Assembly: GCA_026413185.1 (NCBI GenBank)
Contig: CM048655.1
Coordinates: 50,801,018-50,865,017, forward strand
Direction of reading: 5' to 3'
From: Pueraria montana var. lobata
Taxonomy: Eukaryota; Streptophyta; Magnoliopsida; Fabales; Fabaceae
Length of the DNA: 64,000 nucleotides
In this document: piece by piece, positions 12,290 to 24,120 of the stretch
Position numbering within the stretch: the first letter of the stretch is position 1
Layout: every line of letters starts with the position of its first letter
Program-made: the position numbers and the translations under genes
The notes under the pieces: generated by a model
What the model was told of the DNA's origin: nothing
Database searches by the model: none
The model's input: only the letters and a program-made list of their open reading frames with translations

Positions 12290-15200
12290 CTCTATACCCT
12301 TTCTTCTGTATCTAAGTCATTCTAGATACAAAGGTTGGTATGTATCTAAACAGAAACATACTTTGTTCTTAAAATTTAAACCCTTCCATTATAAGACTAG
12401 ATTGGGTGTCACCAAAAATAAAAAGATGGGGTGAAAACCAAAACAAGTCAACTCGCAAAGGAAAAGTTCAATCTCGGAAACATCGGAAAGAGAAACAGAA
12501 TAACAATATAAGGACATAGATAACCCATTCCTGGAGAATATATACTAGTAAACGTATCGACCGAAAATAAATCAATTGATCAAATCAATCATCCTTGGGC
12601 AACAATAAAATAAAAAGGCTGCTAATGGAATTGAATAAGCAGTCCTCCTTCAAAGTAGTCGAAGGCTCTCTTAAAGCTAAAACCAAAACATAGTAATAAA
12701 TAAAGAAAACTAACACTTATTGAGATAATTTGTATTCACTACTCATAAAAGCAAACAATGACACAATTCCTAAACAATCGTATGAAGAAAACACAAGCTA
12801 TCATACAAAAGGCATAAACAGAGCAGATGGTATAAGTGGCATAAACTGACCACTTTTAAATGGTTACTAGACACATTCAATTTATATTTTGGAAGTAAAA
12901 TAAAATAGGAGAAAAAAGAACACAAAAATAATAAATAAATAAATAAATAAGTTTTTTTTCTTTTTCTGTAAACTAAGGAAGAGTTGGAAGAAAAGAATAA
13001 GGATAAAAAAAATCTAGTGTCAATTTTAACAAAATAAAAGATTGTGTATATAGACATAAAACAAACCCTAAGAAACAGATTAAATGTCTCTCAAAAAGAA
13101 TAGACTATAATTGAACATTACCGGCTCACCCATACATGAAAGGATTATTCCAAAGAACATTTTATTTCTGCAGTTTCTAGAACAAGTTTAATATATACTT
13201 TTGGTAGTAAAATAAGGTATGGAAAAAGAAGTCAATAGTGCTTGCAAAAACACTCTAACACACTCTTTTCAACACTCTTATAGGTCAATTTATTAAAAAC
13301 TGCAAAATCATAAATGGGATTCATTAAATAAGGAACGAGACCCACACAAATTTAAGATTTTCAACAAATTTCAATAAAGAGTGTGTAAGAAAAATGTGTT
13401 TTGAAAGTGTATTGCTATAATTTCAGTTTATATAATATATGATATTTTTATAATAAACATTATATCTTTGAAAATTGAAAAACCTAGGTATCTTCCTCTC
13501 TATTAAAAGCATTCAAAAAACAGAGACAACAGAAATCAATACAATATGGCCCTCCAATTCTCAACAGTTGGATTCCATTAGACAAGATATAAACAAGACA
13601 AGACCATAAAACAAAACTGGAGCTGGATTCGACCTTTATCAGCAAAGTTAATATCAATATATACACGAAAAACATGTACAATTCTCCAGCTTTGAATGAT
13701 TACAGTGATCAAATGGTTAGCTCTCTACATCATACACAATATTTGCATGCTACACCGCTGCTATGCTAACAAAATGTAAGGGAGAAAACAACAAAAAAGA
13801 GGTGGGGAAAAAATGATACAACAGCCAGCCAAAAGGTGGGGTAAAAAAAGATACAACAGCCACCCAATCAGAAACGGCACATTATCAGCATCCTCTGCTA
13901 AATCCTAGTACACATTTCAAACAATAAGTTCTAAACAATCTGCCACATTTCAGACTTCAGCAAGTTAAACCCATTACATCAACATCGATGGTTTAATTAA
14001 TCATATGTGCTATTAACTGAAACATAAATTCAAATCAAAAGCTAATACTTCATAGCAAAAGGTCCACTTCTCAATGTAAGAAAAAGATTGTCATGACTTG
14101 AATCTCCAACATCGAAGACACTTGATCCCCATCACGACCCAGAGTTTGAATGAACAGCTTCCTTTCTCAAAAACAATTGTCCTACACAAAACAGAAGCCC
14201 ATAACAATGATAATTGTTGCAATTCAAAAAGCATTAACAAAAAGAAGATAAAGCAGGTATAATTCATATAATGGGAAAAAAAATAATTCTCAATTCCGTT
14301 AAACAAGCACACAGAAATTTAGTTGATTTATAGGTGTGAGAATAAAATATAGTGACCCCAGAAGCAAACAACACATTTTTAATCTTTGGAAAACTGCAAA
14401 CTAAGGGTTTTAGACCATAGAAATGCATATAACTTCAAAATTTATTAGAAACATTGATGTTCAAATATCTAAAAAATATTTGCCTCAGAAGGAGGAATTG
14501 ATGCAAGATAAATTAGGACAATTGTGTTAACTTGTTGGGGATCTTTTCTTGTTAGGAACTAGGCATTTTATCTAATCCTTAGTAAGTAATTTGTTCCCGT
14601 AATACAATTAAGGTTACAAGGATTAGAATCTATTACTTAACCTGATTCCAACTATATAAAGGTCAGTGCTTTGCCTTTTGCATCATCTGAAAGAATATAA
14701 TTGAAAGTCAACTTACTTTCTTTTTCCTCCTTCCCTGCCTAAACCCTATACTTTCAACATGGCATAGCAAATACGATCCTCCATAACCTAAAGCCATTAT
14801 TTTTCCACTAGCAAATTCCAAGAAAAAAAAAATTGAACTCCCAGGTTTGGTGTACACAGTTTTCAACCAACAATAACAAAACCTTTTCCAGTAAAGGTTG
14901 GGTCAACTACATGAATCAAACAATGTCATTCGTTATGTAAATAACCAGTTCTTCGGATAAGCAACCTACATCTAATCCATTTTTAATAGATTTACTCCGT
15001 TTTTCTTGCCCTTCCTCCACCTGCAATTGTGTTTCATTTTCCCATTTGGCCATGCACAAATTCCAGGCAATGAAACCCTATCTTTTCTTCCACCCATGCT
15101 ACTTTCTCCTCCCACAACTGACCATATCATATTCACCTATAAAGAGTGGGTTTCAGCTTCAACTGACCCTACCATCATCCTTGCCAATCCCAACTCGGCA

Positions 15201-17311
15201 CACTAATAGGTCACTATTGCCAAAGCTACTACAACCCACCAAGCAATGTTCTAGCGCTAGAATATCTACAAAATATCTTAGCAGAAGAAAATGAAACATA
15301 ACACATTAGAATTGTGTTAGCTTGTTTCTAGGGATCTAATCTTGATAAACTTAACTTATTCATAAGGATTTTATCTTATCTTCAGTATGATATTTGTTCA
15401 CCATTTGCACAGGGTAGTCAAATACTTGACTTGATTCCTTTATCTCTTTTTGCCCTTCCCTTCCTAAAACCCACAATTTAAACAATACAAATCATTCAAG
15501 AATGGCCTAATTTTTCAACCCTTTTCATATCCATGTCCAAAGATCCTACTACAGCTTAGGCTAGGTATTCTTAAGGGAACAACTTACAAAAACTATATCT
15601 CAAACAAATACCTCGACAAGTGTTAAAAAATATAGTCTATGAAGGAAGTTAAGTATTGTTTTTGGTAATTTAAAATTTTCAAGAGAAAAACTAGATTCAG
15701 GCATTCAGCAAATCCAAAAAGTCATGCAATTACAGATCTTTTCAAGCTTCAATGTTTATATATTATATGCTCATCCCAAAATCATAATTTCTTTCGCTAG
15801 AAACATGTAGCCATAATATATGGAAGCACATATAAAAGCTATCTTTGAGTAAAACGTTGGCCAGTTCCAAAATTATGTTTGCAGAAGGAACCCATGCCTT
15901 ACTTCTGCGTTAGGGGTGGTGCATAGGTATGCGTGCTACAGCAAGTTCAACATGTTCCCAAACAAGCACAAAGATATCCACTTCTGAATATAGAACTTTG
16001 ATATAACCACATATTCAAGTGTAGATATACCACCTTTTAGAACATAATCTTTATTCAGATATACTACTAACAAAAGGGAAGGGTACTGAACTGAGTGGGA
16101 AACTAGTTACTAGTATGCACAAAGCTGACTCCAGACCATAAACTCCTTTAGTTTGCATAATTAGCCCAACAAAATAAAAAAAAATAAAAAATAAAAAATC
16201 ATGACTCTAAAGTGTTTAGCAGACAACATATAGATTTCCATTACATCCAGAATCCATAGTCAAACAGCCACCTGGTCCAAATGCAGATTGGTGGAACTCA
16301 TGCAGAATTTTAAGCAAGGATGATTACTAGAATAAAGAAGCGCACACATGAACAAAAGAAATACTACAATCAAACATTAACAAGACAATGGAAGAAAGGA
16401 AATTTTAAATTCAAAAATAATAATATTTTATTTAGATAGATAAAGACATTATTATTAGATAACAGGAAAATACAAAAGTAGATAAGGAGTTCTCCAAAAG
16501 AAACCACAAAGCAGAAGGAAAACAAAAAGAAAATTCCTCAAATAAAAAACCACAAAACAAATGTGTCTGAAGGGGAAAACAAAAGGACTTCCAAACCCTC
16601 GATGAAACACCCACAACAAAAGCAATACACTGATACAAAAAATAATATCTTACCAATATTTAAAACTAATAGTTTCTTATCGAACCTTAAGATAAATATC
16701 GATAGGCTTCTCATCTGTTGGATATAGTTTAGTTCTAGCCTTCTAGGATGCCTGAGCTTATACTTCTGGGCTCAGTTTTGACAAAATTATATATTCCAAA
16801 AATTACAAGGCATGATCTCAATCATGCTAATTCCTCCTTTGAGCAGGAAGTTAGAATATTTTAAAGCCTGCAGAAAACTACTAGCTAAAAATTCTAAACA
16901 GTCAACAGTAGTCTTCTCTAGATTGTTGTCATGTCATCTATGGTTAAAAAAATCTCAGCTCACAATTGGTTCTATATCCATGAGAAAGATCATGAAAACA
17001 AGAGAGTAAAGCAGAGGAATCTAGAATTATTCATCATAATGAACATAGCAGGCAGTAAGCTCATATCACAAATAGAGATCCAATAACACAAGCAGGCTAC
17101 GAATTGAAGTCTTAAACTAACCTTTCTCAAAGAAGAAAGAAACCATGCTCCCAACCAGAAGCAATCAGAACAAGTGATTGAAATAAAACAGCTTCTCAAC
17201 AACTTCTAGGCCCTAGAGAATTCAAGCAAATGACAAATCCTGACTTTTCAGTTACTGTTTTTTCCTTCCTCAGTGGAAAGCATTCACAGACATAACAGGC
17301 AGCATACAAAG
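12290..17311 (-). other. Downstream flank of CPSF6-like gene A, conserved with copy B; possible spliced 3' UTR
   Basis: No protein-coding gene is supported. Much of this 5 kb is kept recognisably similar in copy B, particularly 13480-13760 and 14080-14200. On - a plausible donor follows the stop by about 180 bases (GAGAAAG then GTTAGT, near 17130). A plausible acceptor (TGTGTAG) precedes a conserved block ending near 14185. This would suit a 3' UTR intron, but shared duplication history alone could also explain the similarity. Confidence 0.35.
14526..15440 (+). mobile_element. Decayed copia-like or TRIM-like LTR fragment
   Basis: From 14526 the sequence starts TGTTAACTTGTTGGGGATC and runs to CTTTCAACA (about 14758). 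It is followed by TGGCATAGCA, a degenerate match to the initiator-Met tRNA primer site (TGGTATCAGAGC) of copia-type elements. Near 15311 a second start-like sequence appears (TGTGTTAGCTTG, then GGATCTAATC). Copy B keeps only a differently deleted remnant near 42525-42630. No coding capacity is left. The call is tentative. Confidence 0.4.
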
Positions 17312-19414
17312 TTATTCAGAAGTAAGCCGCCGCCTCTTCCCATAATCTGCATCTCTTGGCCTAGAATGGTGTTCCTCATCTTGTGATAACCGTGACTTGC
17401 TGTGAGTCCTTGATGACCGTCCCCTCTCCCACTCATCATCGTGCTCTGCTTCCCGGTCTCTGTACCTATGATGATCTGCATACCTGTCCCTGTCTTCTCT
17501 GTGCCTGTCACGCTCACGGTGATCCTTTTCGCGATCGCGGTCACGGTCTCGAGATCGTTCGCGGTCACGATCACGAGATCGTTCTCGGCCCGTTTCTCTA
17601 TCATCACGATGCCTTCTTTCAGACCATTCATGATCATGGCCCATATCTTTTTCTCTAGAAGCATCTCTCTCATATCCTTGATCTCTATCATCTCTATACC
17701 TTCGCTCAGAAGAACCAGACCAGTCCCTGTCCGAACCTCTATCTTTTTCCCTCATAGGCCACCCAGCTCTATCATGACTCACCTCACCATACTGATGATC
17801 TGAAGCAGCTTCCTCCCCATAACTTGACTCTCCAGCCTTCCCACCACCAGGCTCTTCACCACCCCATACACCCATATTTGGATCCGACCACATTCCCATA
17901 TTAGGACCATCCATGCCTGATGCGGGCATCATCCCCATACCATTAACAGGCATCCCTCTACCAAAAAAGGCTGGATTAACATGAGGTGCCACTCCAGGCA
18001 AACCAACACCTCCAACACCAGGGAATGACGGCAAAATCCCAGAGAATGGAGGAGTCGGAGCACCGGGAAAGCCTCCATAACTACCCATTCTACCCATGGG
18101 ACCACCAAATGCAGGATCAAAACCCTGATTCATCATTGACTGAGGATGCAACAGAGGAGGGGTACCACCCATACCCTGTCCAAATCCATTTCCACCATGA
18201 CCCATTATACCTCTACCACCCATCCCACCACCTCTATTCCTCATTGGATTAACAGGCCCCCTATTCCCCATACCGGGATTATTCCCTCTCCCCCAGTTTC
18301 CTCCTCCTCTTCCATAACCTCTATTCCCATCTCCACCTTGGTAATTACCACCCGTCGAAATATTACTCCCACCCGGCTTAGCCCCAGCATCAGGAGGCCC
18401 CCTCCTTCCCTGGGTAACCGCAGATTGGTTCATCTGCTGATTCCTGTTTATCTGAGCCTCCCCCATTTTCTTAACCGTAAAAGGCGACGCAAATGCAACA
18501 ACACACGACCTACCATTAAAAACATGCCCATTCATCCCTTCCTTACAAGCAGTGGCAGCAGAAGGGTCAAAAAACTCAACCTGGCAATACCCCTTCGACT
18601 TCCCACTCGCCTTCTCATCGAAAAACTTCACCTCCTTCACAGGCCCATACTTACTAAGTTCAGTTTCCAGCTCAGCATCAGTAGTCCACCAATGCAAATC
18701 ACCCACAAACAGTATAGTACCACCAGAAGCAGCAGCACCACCACCACCACCTCCAACCCCTCCAGTATTAACACTACTAACAGTACTCACACTGTTCCCA
18801 ACACCATTTCCACCAACCCTATTAACATTCCCTCCTCCTCCTCCACCACCACCTTGACCTTGTCTCACCAAACCCTCATTTCCCACACCCCCAACAACCC
18901 CAGCATGTGGTTGCTGCCCAATCCCCTGCACTGCAGCACCATCATTCCCACCCTGCTCCTCAATTTCACTCAATTTCCCAGATTGATGCCCTAATTCAAC
19001 CCTAATCCCACCTTTGGCACCCACCTCATTCCCTCTAAACCCTTGATTCTGAAACCCATCAACTCTCCCCGAAACCCTAGATTCCACAACCCCGCTTCCA
19101 CCACCGACACCGACACCGACACCCTCTCCACCGCCACCGACACCCGGTATCGAAACCCCGGCAGCATCCGGAAGCGGCGGCGGAGGCGGCGGCTTCTTTT
19201 CGTCGACGTCGTCGTTTCGGAACCCCGAATCGTCGTTTTTGCGCAACGATTGAAGGAACCCTTCGCCGACGTTGACGTCGTTGTAAAGGTCCTCGTAATC
19301 GTCGTCCTCCTCGCCCAAGAAACCCTCGTCGGCGACGGCGGATATAGCTTCGTTACGGTGGAACTGATCCATGGGATCGCCGCTCTCACCGTACCCTCCC
19401 TCGCCTTCGTCCAT
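17312..19414 (-). CDS. CPSF6/CFIm68-like RRM protein, copy A (700 aa, single coding exon)
   Basis: This is the predicted large subunit of cleavage factor I, which with CFIm25 selects poly(A) sites in nuclear pre-mRNA. The order is: an acidic N-terminus (EEDDDYEDLYNDVNVGEGF, about 34-53), a Pro/Gly-rich linker with a poly-Gly run near 187-195, an RRM at about 232-315, a Gly/Asn/Arg- and Met-rich middle (GRGGGNWGRGNN), and a long RE/RD/RS tail (about 555-690) ending KRRRLTSE. The RRM has RNP2 ILFVGDL and an RNP1-like KGYCQVEF. The LHWWTTDAEL signature is the CPSF6/7-type variant (human LTWWTTDEDL). ATG is at 19414-19412. The frame is fully open, so the gene is probably functional. A paralogue with the same architecture lies 27.5 kb away in direct orientation. 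I infer that it is the plant CFI59/CFI68 type. Confidence 0.85.
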   Translation of the reverse strand: MDEGEGGYGESGDPMDQFHRNEAISAVADEGFLGEEDDDYEDLYNDVNVGEGFLQSLRKNDDSGFRNDDVDEKKPPPPPPLPDAAGVSIPGVGGGGEGVGVGVGGGSGVVESRVSGRVDGFQNQGFRGNEVGAKGGIRVELGHQSGKLSEIEEQGGNDGAAVQGIGQQPHAGVVGGVGNEGLVRQGQGGGGGGGGNVNRVGGNGVGNSVSTVSSVNTGGVGGGGGGAAASGGTILFVGDLHWWTTDAELETELSKYGPVKEVKFFDEKASGKSKGYCQVEFFDPSAATACKEGMNGHVFNGRSCVVAFASPFTVKKMGEAQINRNQQMNQSAVTQGRRGPPDAGAKPGGSNISTGGNYQGGDGNRGYGRGGGNWGRGNNPGMGNRGPVNPMRNRGGGMGGRGIMGHGGNGFGQGMGGTPPLLHPQSMMNQGFDPAFGGPMGRMGSYGGFPGAPTPPFSGILPSFPGVGGVGLPGVAPHVNPAFFGRGMPVNGMGMMPASGMDGPNMGMWSDPNMGVWGGEEPGGGKAGESSYGEEAASDHQYGEVSHDRAGWPMREKDRGSDRDWSGSSERRYRDDRDQGYERDASREKDMGHDHEWSERRHRDDRETGRERSRDRDRERSRDRDRDREKDHRERDRHREDRDRYADHHRYRDREAEHDDEWERGRSSRTHSKSRLSQDEEHHSRPRDADYGKRRRLTSE

Positions 19415-19530
19415 TGTTGGGGGTCTCTTTCCTTTGCTTTCTTCAAATTAGGGTTTCCAGTGAAGAGTGAGACAAAAAATGGAGTACAAGCATGTGGGGA
19501 TGAAAACGCAGCGTAGAGAAGAGAGAGAAT

Positions 19531-20870
19531 ATGAGATTTGTTTAAGAACTAACTAATGTAATGTAATCTAATCACAATCTAGATAATGCTATCATTTCAT
19601 ATATACTTGCCACGAGCAAATCTTCCATAGGTACACACCCAACATGTCATATTTAGACACATAAGCAAATAGTAAAATGACACGTGTGATATTTCGTTAC
19701 AATAACAAATGGTAGAATGACACGCATTGGATACAACGTAAAAAAAAAATGATAATTTTATTTTTGTGTATGACACGTGGATTGTCTTCTTCCAACAAAT
19801 CATAAATGACAACTACGACACCTCGTAGTTGTTGTGAACTTGCATATTCCATATTAAGCAGGTGGAGGAGGATCGCCACTACTATCTGACCACGTTGAAG
19901 AAGGTGGAAACTCTAAATCGCCACTACTATCACTATCATAATGAGGTTGATCTTCCCATGGTCGAAAAAACCCTACTTGCTAACTAGGAAATGAAGTAGA
20001 GGGCGGTGAAAATGTTGGTGGCGACGAAGAAAGTAATGTTAAAAATGATAACAACGAAGACGAATATGGAAGCACTACCATTTGCGAATCAAAAAACTAC
20101 TACTCTAGTCCATGGAAGTCTTATGTGTTCCTTAGTAATCTATGAGCAAATCAAGATGGCCCTAAAACAATGGTCCATGCATCACTACCAACAAAAAATG
20201 GGTCATTGCAAACTAGAAGCATCGATTGCACTCACTAAAAAATCAGGAAGGGTAGGTTAAATTGTTACAGGACACCAATTTGGTTGGTGGACGAAGACAT
20301 TACATACTACGAGAAGGAGAAGGGAGCAAAATTAAAGTTTTTTTTACTTTACATTTTATGTTTGTTATCATACCATTCGTTGTATCCAAATCTAATGCGT
20401 TACGCATGTGCTTACAAAAGACTTGCTCCTCCTGCCACAACCTTGAAACTTTTGGTCAGCTTTTACATTAACTTAATTTTTTGGTTAAAATACATTTTAG
20501 CTCCTCATTTTATTTTATTTTTATTTCATTTTGGTTTCCTAAGTTTAAAAGGTTTTAAATTGAATTCTCAAATTATCTTTGTTATAACATGTTTGTCCTT
20601 TCATCCATTTACACACTAATGATTTTAGTTTATCTCACGAGCATCTAACATGGCATCCATGTGAATATTACCATTGGAACTTCTTCCCCAATATAATGCA
20701 AGGTAAGGGTTTTATAAAGCATTGCAAATTCATCCACAAATCTACGCTTCTTGCACTTTATCCCCATAATGTCTACAATTGATAATCATTGTGTTATTAT
20801 TGTTCAAATACTTTGAGAAATCAACAGTCATGTATATCACATGGCTCTGAGGGTGGAACTTGAAAATGGG
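19531..20870. other. Spacer with ACGTG-rich short repeats, no recognised gene
   Basis: At 19640-19790 a roughly 50-bp phrase containing AATGACACG recurs, giving ACACGTGT near 19681 and GACACGTGG near 19773, upstream of gene A. At 19850-20260 both strands have short coding-like tracts (DSDSSGDLEFPPSS on -; NVGGDEESNVKNDNNEDEYG on +) that are broken by stops. They may belong to the same decayed gene or element as the zinc-finger pseudogene just downstream. No function can be assigned. Confidence 0.35.
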
Positions 20871-20878
20871 CATTTATA

Positions 20879-21155
20879 TGCCACTGTGGGAAAATGACAG
20901 ATCTTAGTATGACTTTCACACTTGCCAATCTTGGCCAAAAATTCTAGGGATGTAGGTACTACAAGGTAAGTTGCTTTATTCATGCTCATACACTTATGTT
21001 TGGTTTAGATTTAACTGATATAATTCCCCATCCATTGATAGCAAGTTCAAGATGTAGTTAGATGCAACTTCTTTTAGTGGTATTCAGATGATGAAAGAAG
21101 GATCTTCAAATCATTAGACAAAGGAGAAAGATGGTTGTACTTTAAAGTTCCTTAA
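20879..21155 (+). pseudogene. GRF-type zinc-finger protein relic
   Basis: Two exon-like blocks, 20879-20965 and 21042-21155, are separated by a GTAAGT...TAG intron. Joined, they read CHCGKMTDLSMTFTLANLGQ, then G-CRYYK, then VRCNFF-WYSDDE. This is the Cys-rich spacing and (F/Y)F-W-DDE ending of a GRF zinc finger. There are in-frame stops before GCRYYK and inside NFF-WY, so it is not functional. GRF domains bind single-stranded nucleic acid; in legumes they are abundant in small genes often linked to transposons. Confidence 0.55.
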
Positions 21156-21487
21156 GCAATAACAAAAGATGGATGAAGTTCTTTGTGATTAGTTGTCCTG
21201 TTTTACTAGTGATGAATGTAACTGTGACAATGTTATGGTTATTAGACAAAAATGGTCACGCAAGTGTTTTGTATTTGAAGTAATGTAATAAAGAATTGAA
21301 AAACAATTTAAAACCAAACCTTATAATCGATAAAAGAAATCTTAAATAAGAGAATTGATTCAAAATCGTTTAGCCTTCCATGAAGATTTCACACAAATTT
21401 ATCAAAAAGGGGAAAGAAAAAGGAAATAAGCACAGTGTCTCTATGATCCTAAAAGAGATGTTTACATAAAGTCTCCTTAAGGTTAAC

Positions 21488-23944
21488 TGTAACACCCTAG
21501 AGGATATTACCTTCTGTCTGCTTATATTACTAAATTTGGAAAACTTAGAATATAAGAATGTCAGAGTTAACTATGTGTAAACTAAAAGATAAACATATAT
21601 TACATAAACAAAGCTTAAACAAAGCTCTTGGCACTTATGTGTCTTATAAAACATAAACAAGGTACTTATAACATAAAACCAATTCCCAAACATGGGAGAT
21701 ACAAACTCATAACATCTTCCTCCAAGCAAACAGCTCCATGCTCCAAGCTTCTCTCATGAAGCATCCACCTACTTAACCTGTAAAAACATGAAACTAAAAG
21801 GGATGAGATATAATGTCTCAGTGAGTGTTCCAAGGACTCTAGGCTGACTCTCTATTCTAGAGATCCTTTTCTTAACTCTCATGGCTTATCTTTTCTTTTA
21901 TCGATGCTCACACTCACAACTATTACCTCATCATGTTACTTAGGCACTTAAAGTTGGTCTCCTATGCCAAATCTAAGGCCACTAGTGCACTAAGGCACCT
22001 AGACATCATTCTTTTCTTCTTGACCACTCACAAGGGTCTCATTTAACTATACCATTGGATGGGAACGTGTATAACCTTTCCTTCCTCTGACCTGCCCAAC
22101 TTGGGCTTACATCGCCTCTCTCTGTGAGGCATAACATCTTGCATACCTCTCTCGATAGCTTACATTAACTTTCTATGGGTATAACCCCTCTTCTACCTCT
22201 AAGGGTAGTATTCAGCTACGCACGTCCTCATCTAATGTATAGATATATCTTACATCATTCACCTAACAACTAGGCTCATGACTCCTCATATACTTTAACA
22301 TAGAAACATACATACATCATGCACATCAACATATCCTAGTTTGTTTCTACAACTGTGTGGTTTGTATTATCTCTTTATTTAAGTTTCACTTCTATCGCCT
22401 ATTTCATTAATTTGGCTCAGCTTTAGCCAACAAGAGGTGCCCCTTTTGCTACGACATTTAATTAACCCACCGGTCCAAGTGGGTGGCTTACCTCTGTTAT
22501 GAAAAGGAGCCCTATTTATTCTTCTCTGTGAAGAATCCCTTCTCCCTAAGAAGAAGGTTGTTTTCCCCCATGGGTGTCAGGGTGACAGTCCCCGTCGCTC
22601 ACCTCTAGGGGGCCTCTTAGCCCTCTGATGCGACAACCCCTCACGAGTTGCCCAACTCATTCCTCACTCTTTTAAAAAACATATTTTATAAAAAATATTT
22701 CGTAAACCTTTCACAAACCATCTCACCTTGGTAATACAGGGGATCCTTAGCCCTTTGCACACCGTTGTACGCCGAGCGTGCGGCTCTCGGACGTGACTGG
22801 TACCGGGGAAGGATTCTACCCTATGTTACTGAGGAGATATCCTTTCTAAAAACATTTCTTTGAAACCATCTTCTTTCTTCAAAACCTTTTATTTTACTAA
22901 GAGGCATAGGTATAGTCTTAAGTGTTTTATGTATCTTTTATTAAAGAGGGTTTATCGTAACATACAATCCCAAGCATATGCAACAACCACATGATTGCAA
23001 TAAAAGTGCAAGCATAACATCACAAAACGTCCAGATACAAAGAGGAAATGAAGCAATAACAGTTAAACAAAGATCATACATAGAGGATAAAGATATAAAC
23101 ATAAGCTAAACACATACTTCTCACATAGCTTCCAACCCCTTTCTGGATGTTTCAAGCTTAGCCTAGCATGTTTCCACACTTAGCATGACCCTCTAAGACT
23201 AAAAATCTCCACTTTGCACTTCTCAGGCTAAGCCTAAATCTGAGGCTCAGCCGCAAGTCCCCTGAAGCTAAAATACCCAATCTGTGCATTTCAGGCTTCA
23301 AGCCCAAATCTAGGGCTCAGCCGCGCGTTGCAGATATGCACGAATCCGCCTCCCATGGCCATCCATGGATTTCTAAAAGCAATCCAAGCTTGTCATTCAC
23401 TCATATAACACTTCTATTACAAAACCCAACCCTTAAACAACCTCTCAATCTCTCTAAATCATTCAAAAACCATCATAATCTTACTTAGGGATCAAAGAGG
23501 GGAAAAAGGGAATAACATGAAAACAAGAACCATGGAGGGATAGGAAAGACAAGGGGAGGAATCACTCACCTTAGGGTACTCAGATCTGAGCTCTGGGCAC
23601 TGAATCCCTGATCTCTGCTCCACTTCTCTCCTCTTCCTCTTCTTCCTTCTTCTCCTCCTCCTCCTTCTCTCTAACTCTTTTCTTTCTTTTCTCTTTCTCT
23701 CTCTAACTTTCCCTTCCCTCTTCTACTTAAACTGTGTGTGCGTGCAGGCTTGGTAGGCCTTGGCTCACCTTGGGCCTTGGCTCCCTATTTGGGTCCTATT
23801 ATCTTATTCCTGTCAACTCTTAATATAAGGTAACTATTATTAATTATGCCTAAAGGTATCCTTTAACCATTAAATATATAAATTATTCCATAATAGATGT
23901 CTCTTTATTATTTTGACTAATGTTCATAAATTAGGAATGTTACA
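21488..23944 (-). mobile_element. Solo LTR of a large gypsy-type retrotransposon (2457 bp)
   Basis: The element begins TGTAACACCCTAG and ends GGAATGTTACA. It is flanked on both sides by TTAAC (21483-21487 and 23945-23949), a perfect 5-bp target duplication. There is no coding region, no primer site and no second LTR, so it is best read as a solo LTR left by recombination. Near 23580-23735 the sequence is C/T-rich and then gives a TATA-like TTTAAGTAGAAG on -, suggesting that the LTR promoter faced the minus strand. The TGTAACACCC terminus is shared with the LTRs at 25520 and 48645. Confidence 0.75.
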
Positions 23945-23949
23945 TTAAC

Positions 23950-24120
23950 TAAATCCGAGGCCCAAAATATGGGTCCACCTAATGTTAATTAGCCCAATTA
24001 CAAATTGATTCCAAAAAATCTAGCTGAGTTGCAAAGTAAAACACATATACTATTGTCCATGATTTATTGACCCTTTAAATGGCAAAATTGGCTTCTAGTA
24101 TCTTCATAAAAGTTGTAGAT
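23950..24120. other. Short remnant of original spacer between solo LTR and LINE
   Basis: About 170 bp of unremarkable sequence lies between the right target duplication of the solo LTR and the poly(T) that marks the LINE 3' end. It probably belongs to the pre-insertion intergenic DNA. Confidence 0.4.

Larger units (their letters stand above)
12290..19530 (-). repeat. Segmental tandem duplication, copy A
   Basis: Long stretches match copy B (40150-47060) in the same order and orientation: 12360-13100 with 40230-40970, 13440-14340 with 41590-42510, 16210-17310 with 43640-44800, and the whole coding region with its leader. Copy A has sequence absent from B at about 14345-15420 and 15530-16195. 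It lacks the MITE and the hAT element found in B. Confidence 0.9.

Noticed and set aside
18146..18994. A 282-codon Pro/Thr/Ser-rich frame on + over the CPSF6-like gene A, and similar frames over gene B
   Set aside because: It is antisense to a Gly-rich coding region (GGN codons read as CCN/ACC). It is not kept in copy B, where the matching frames are broken.
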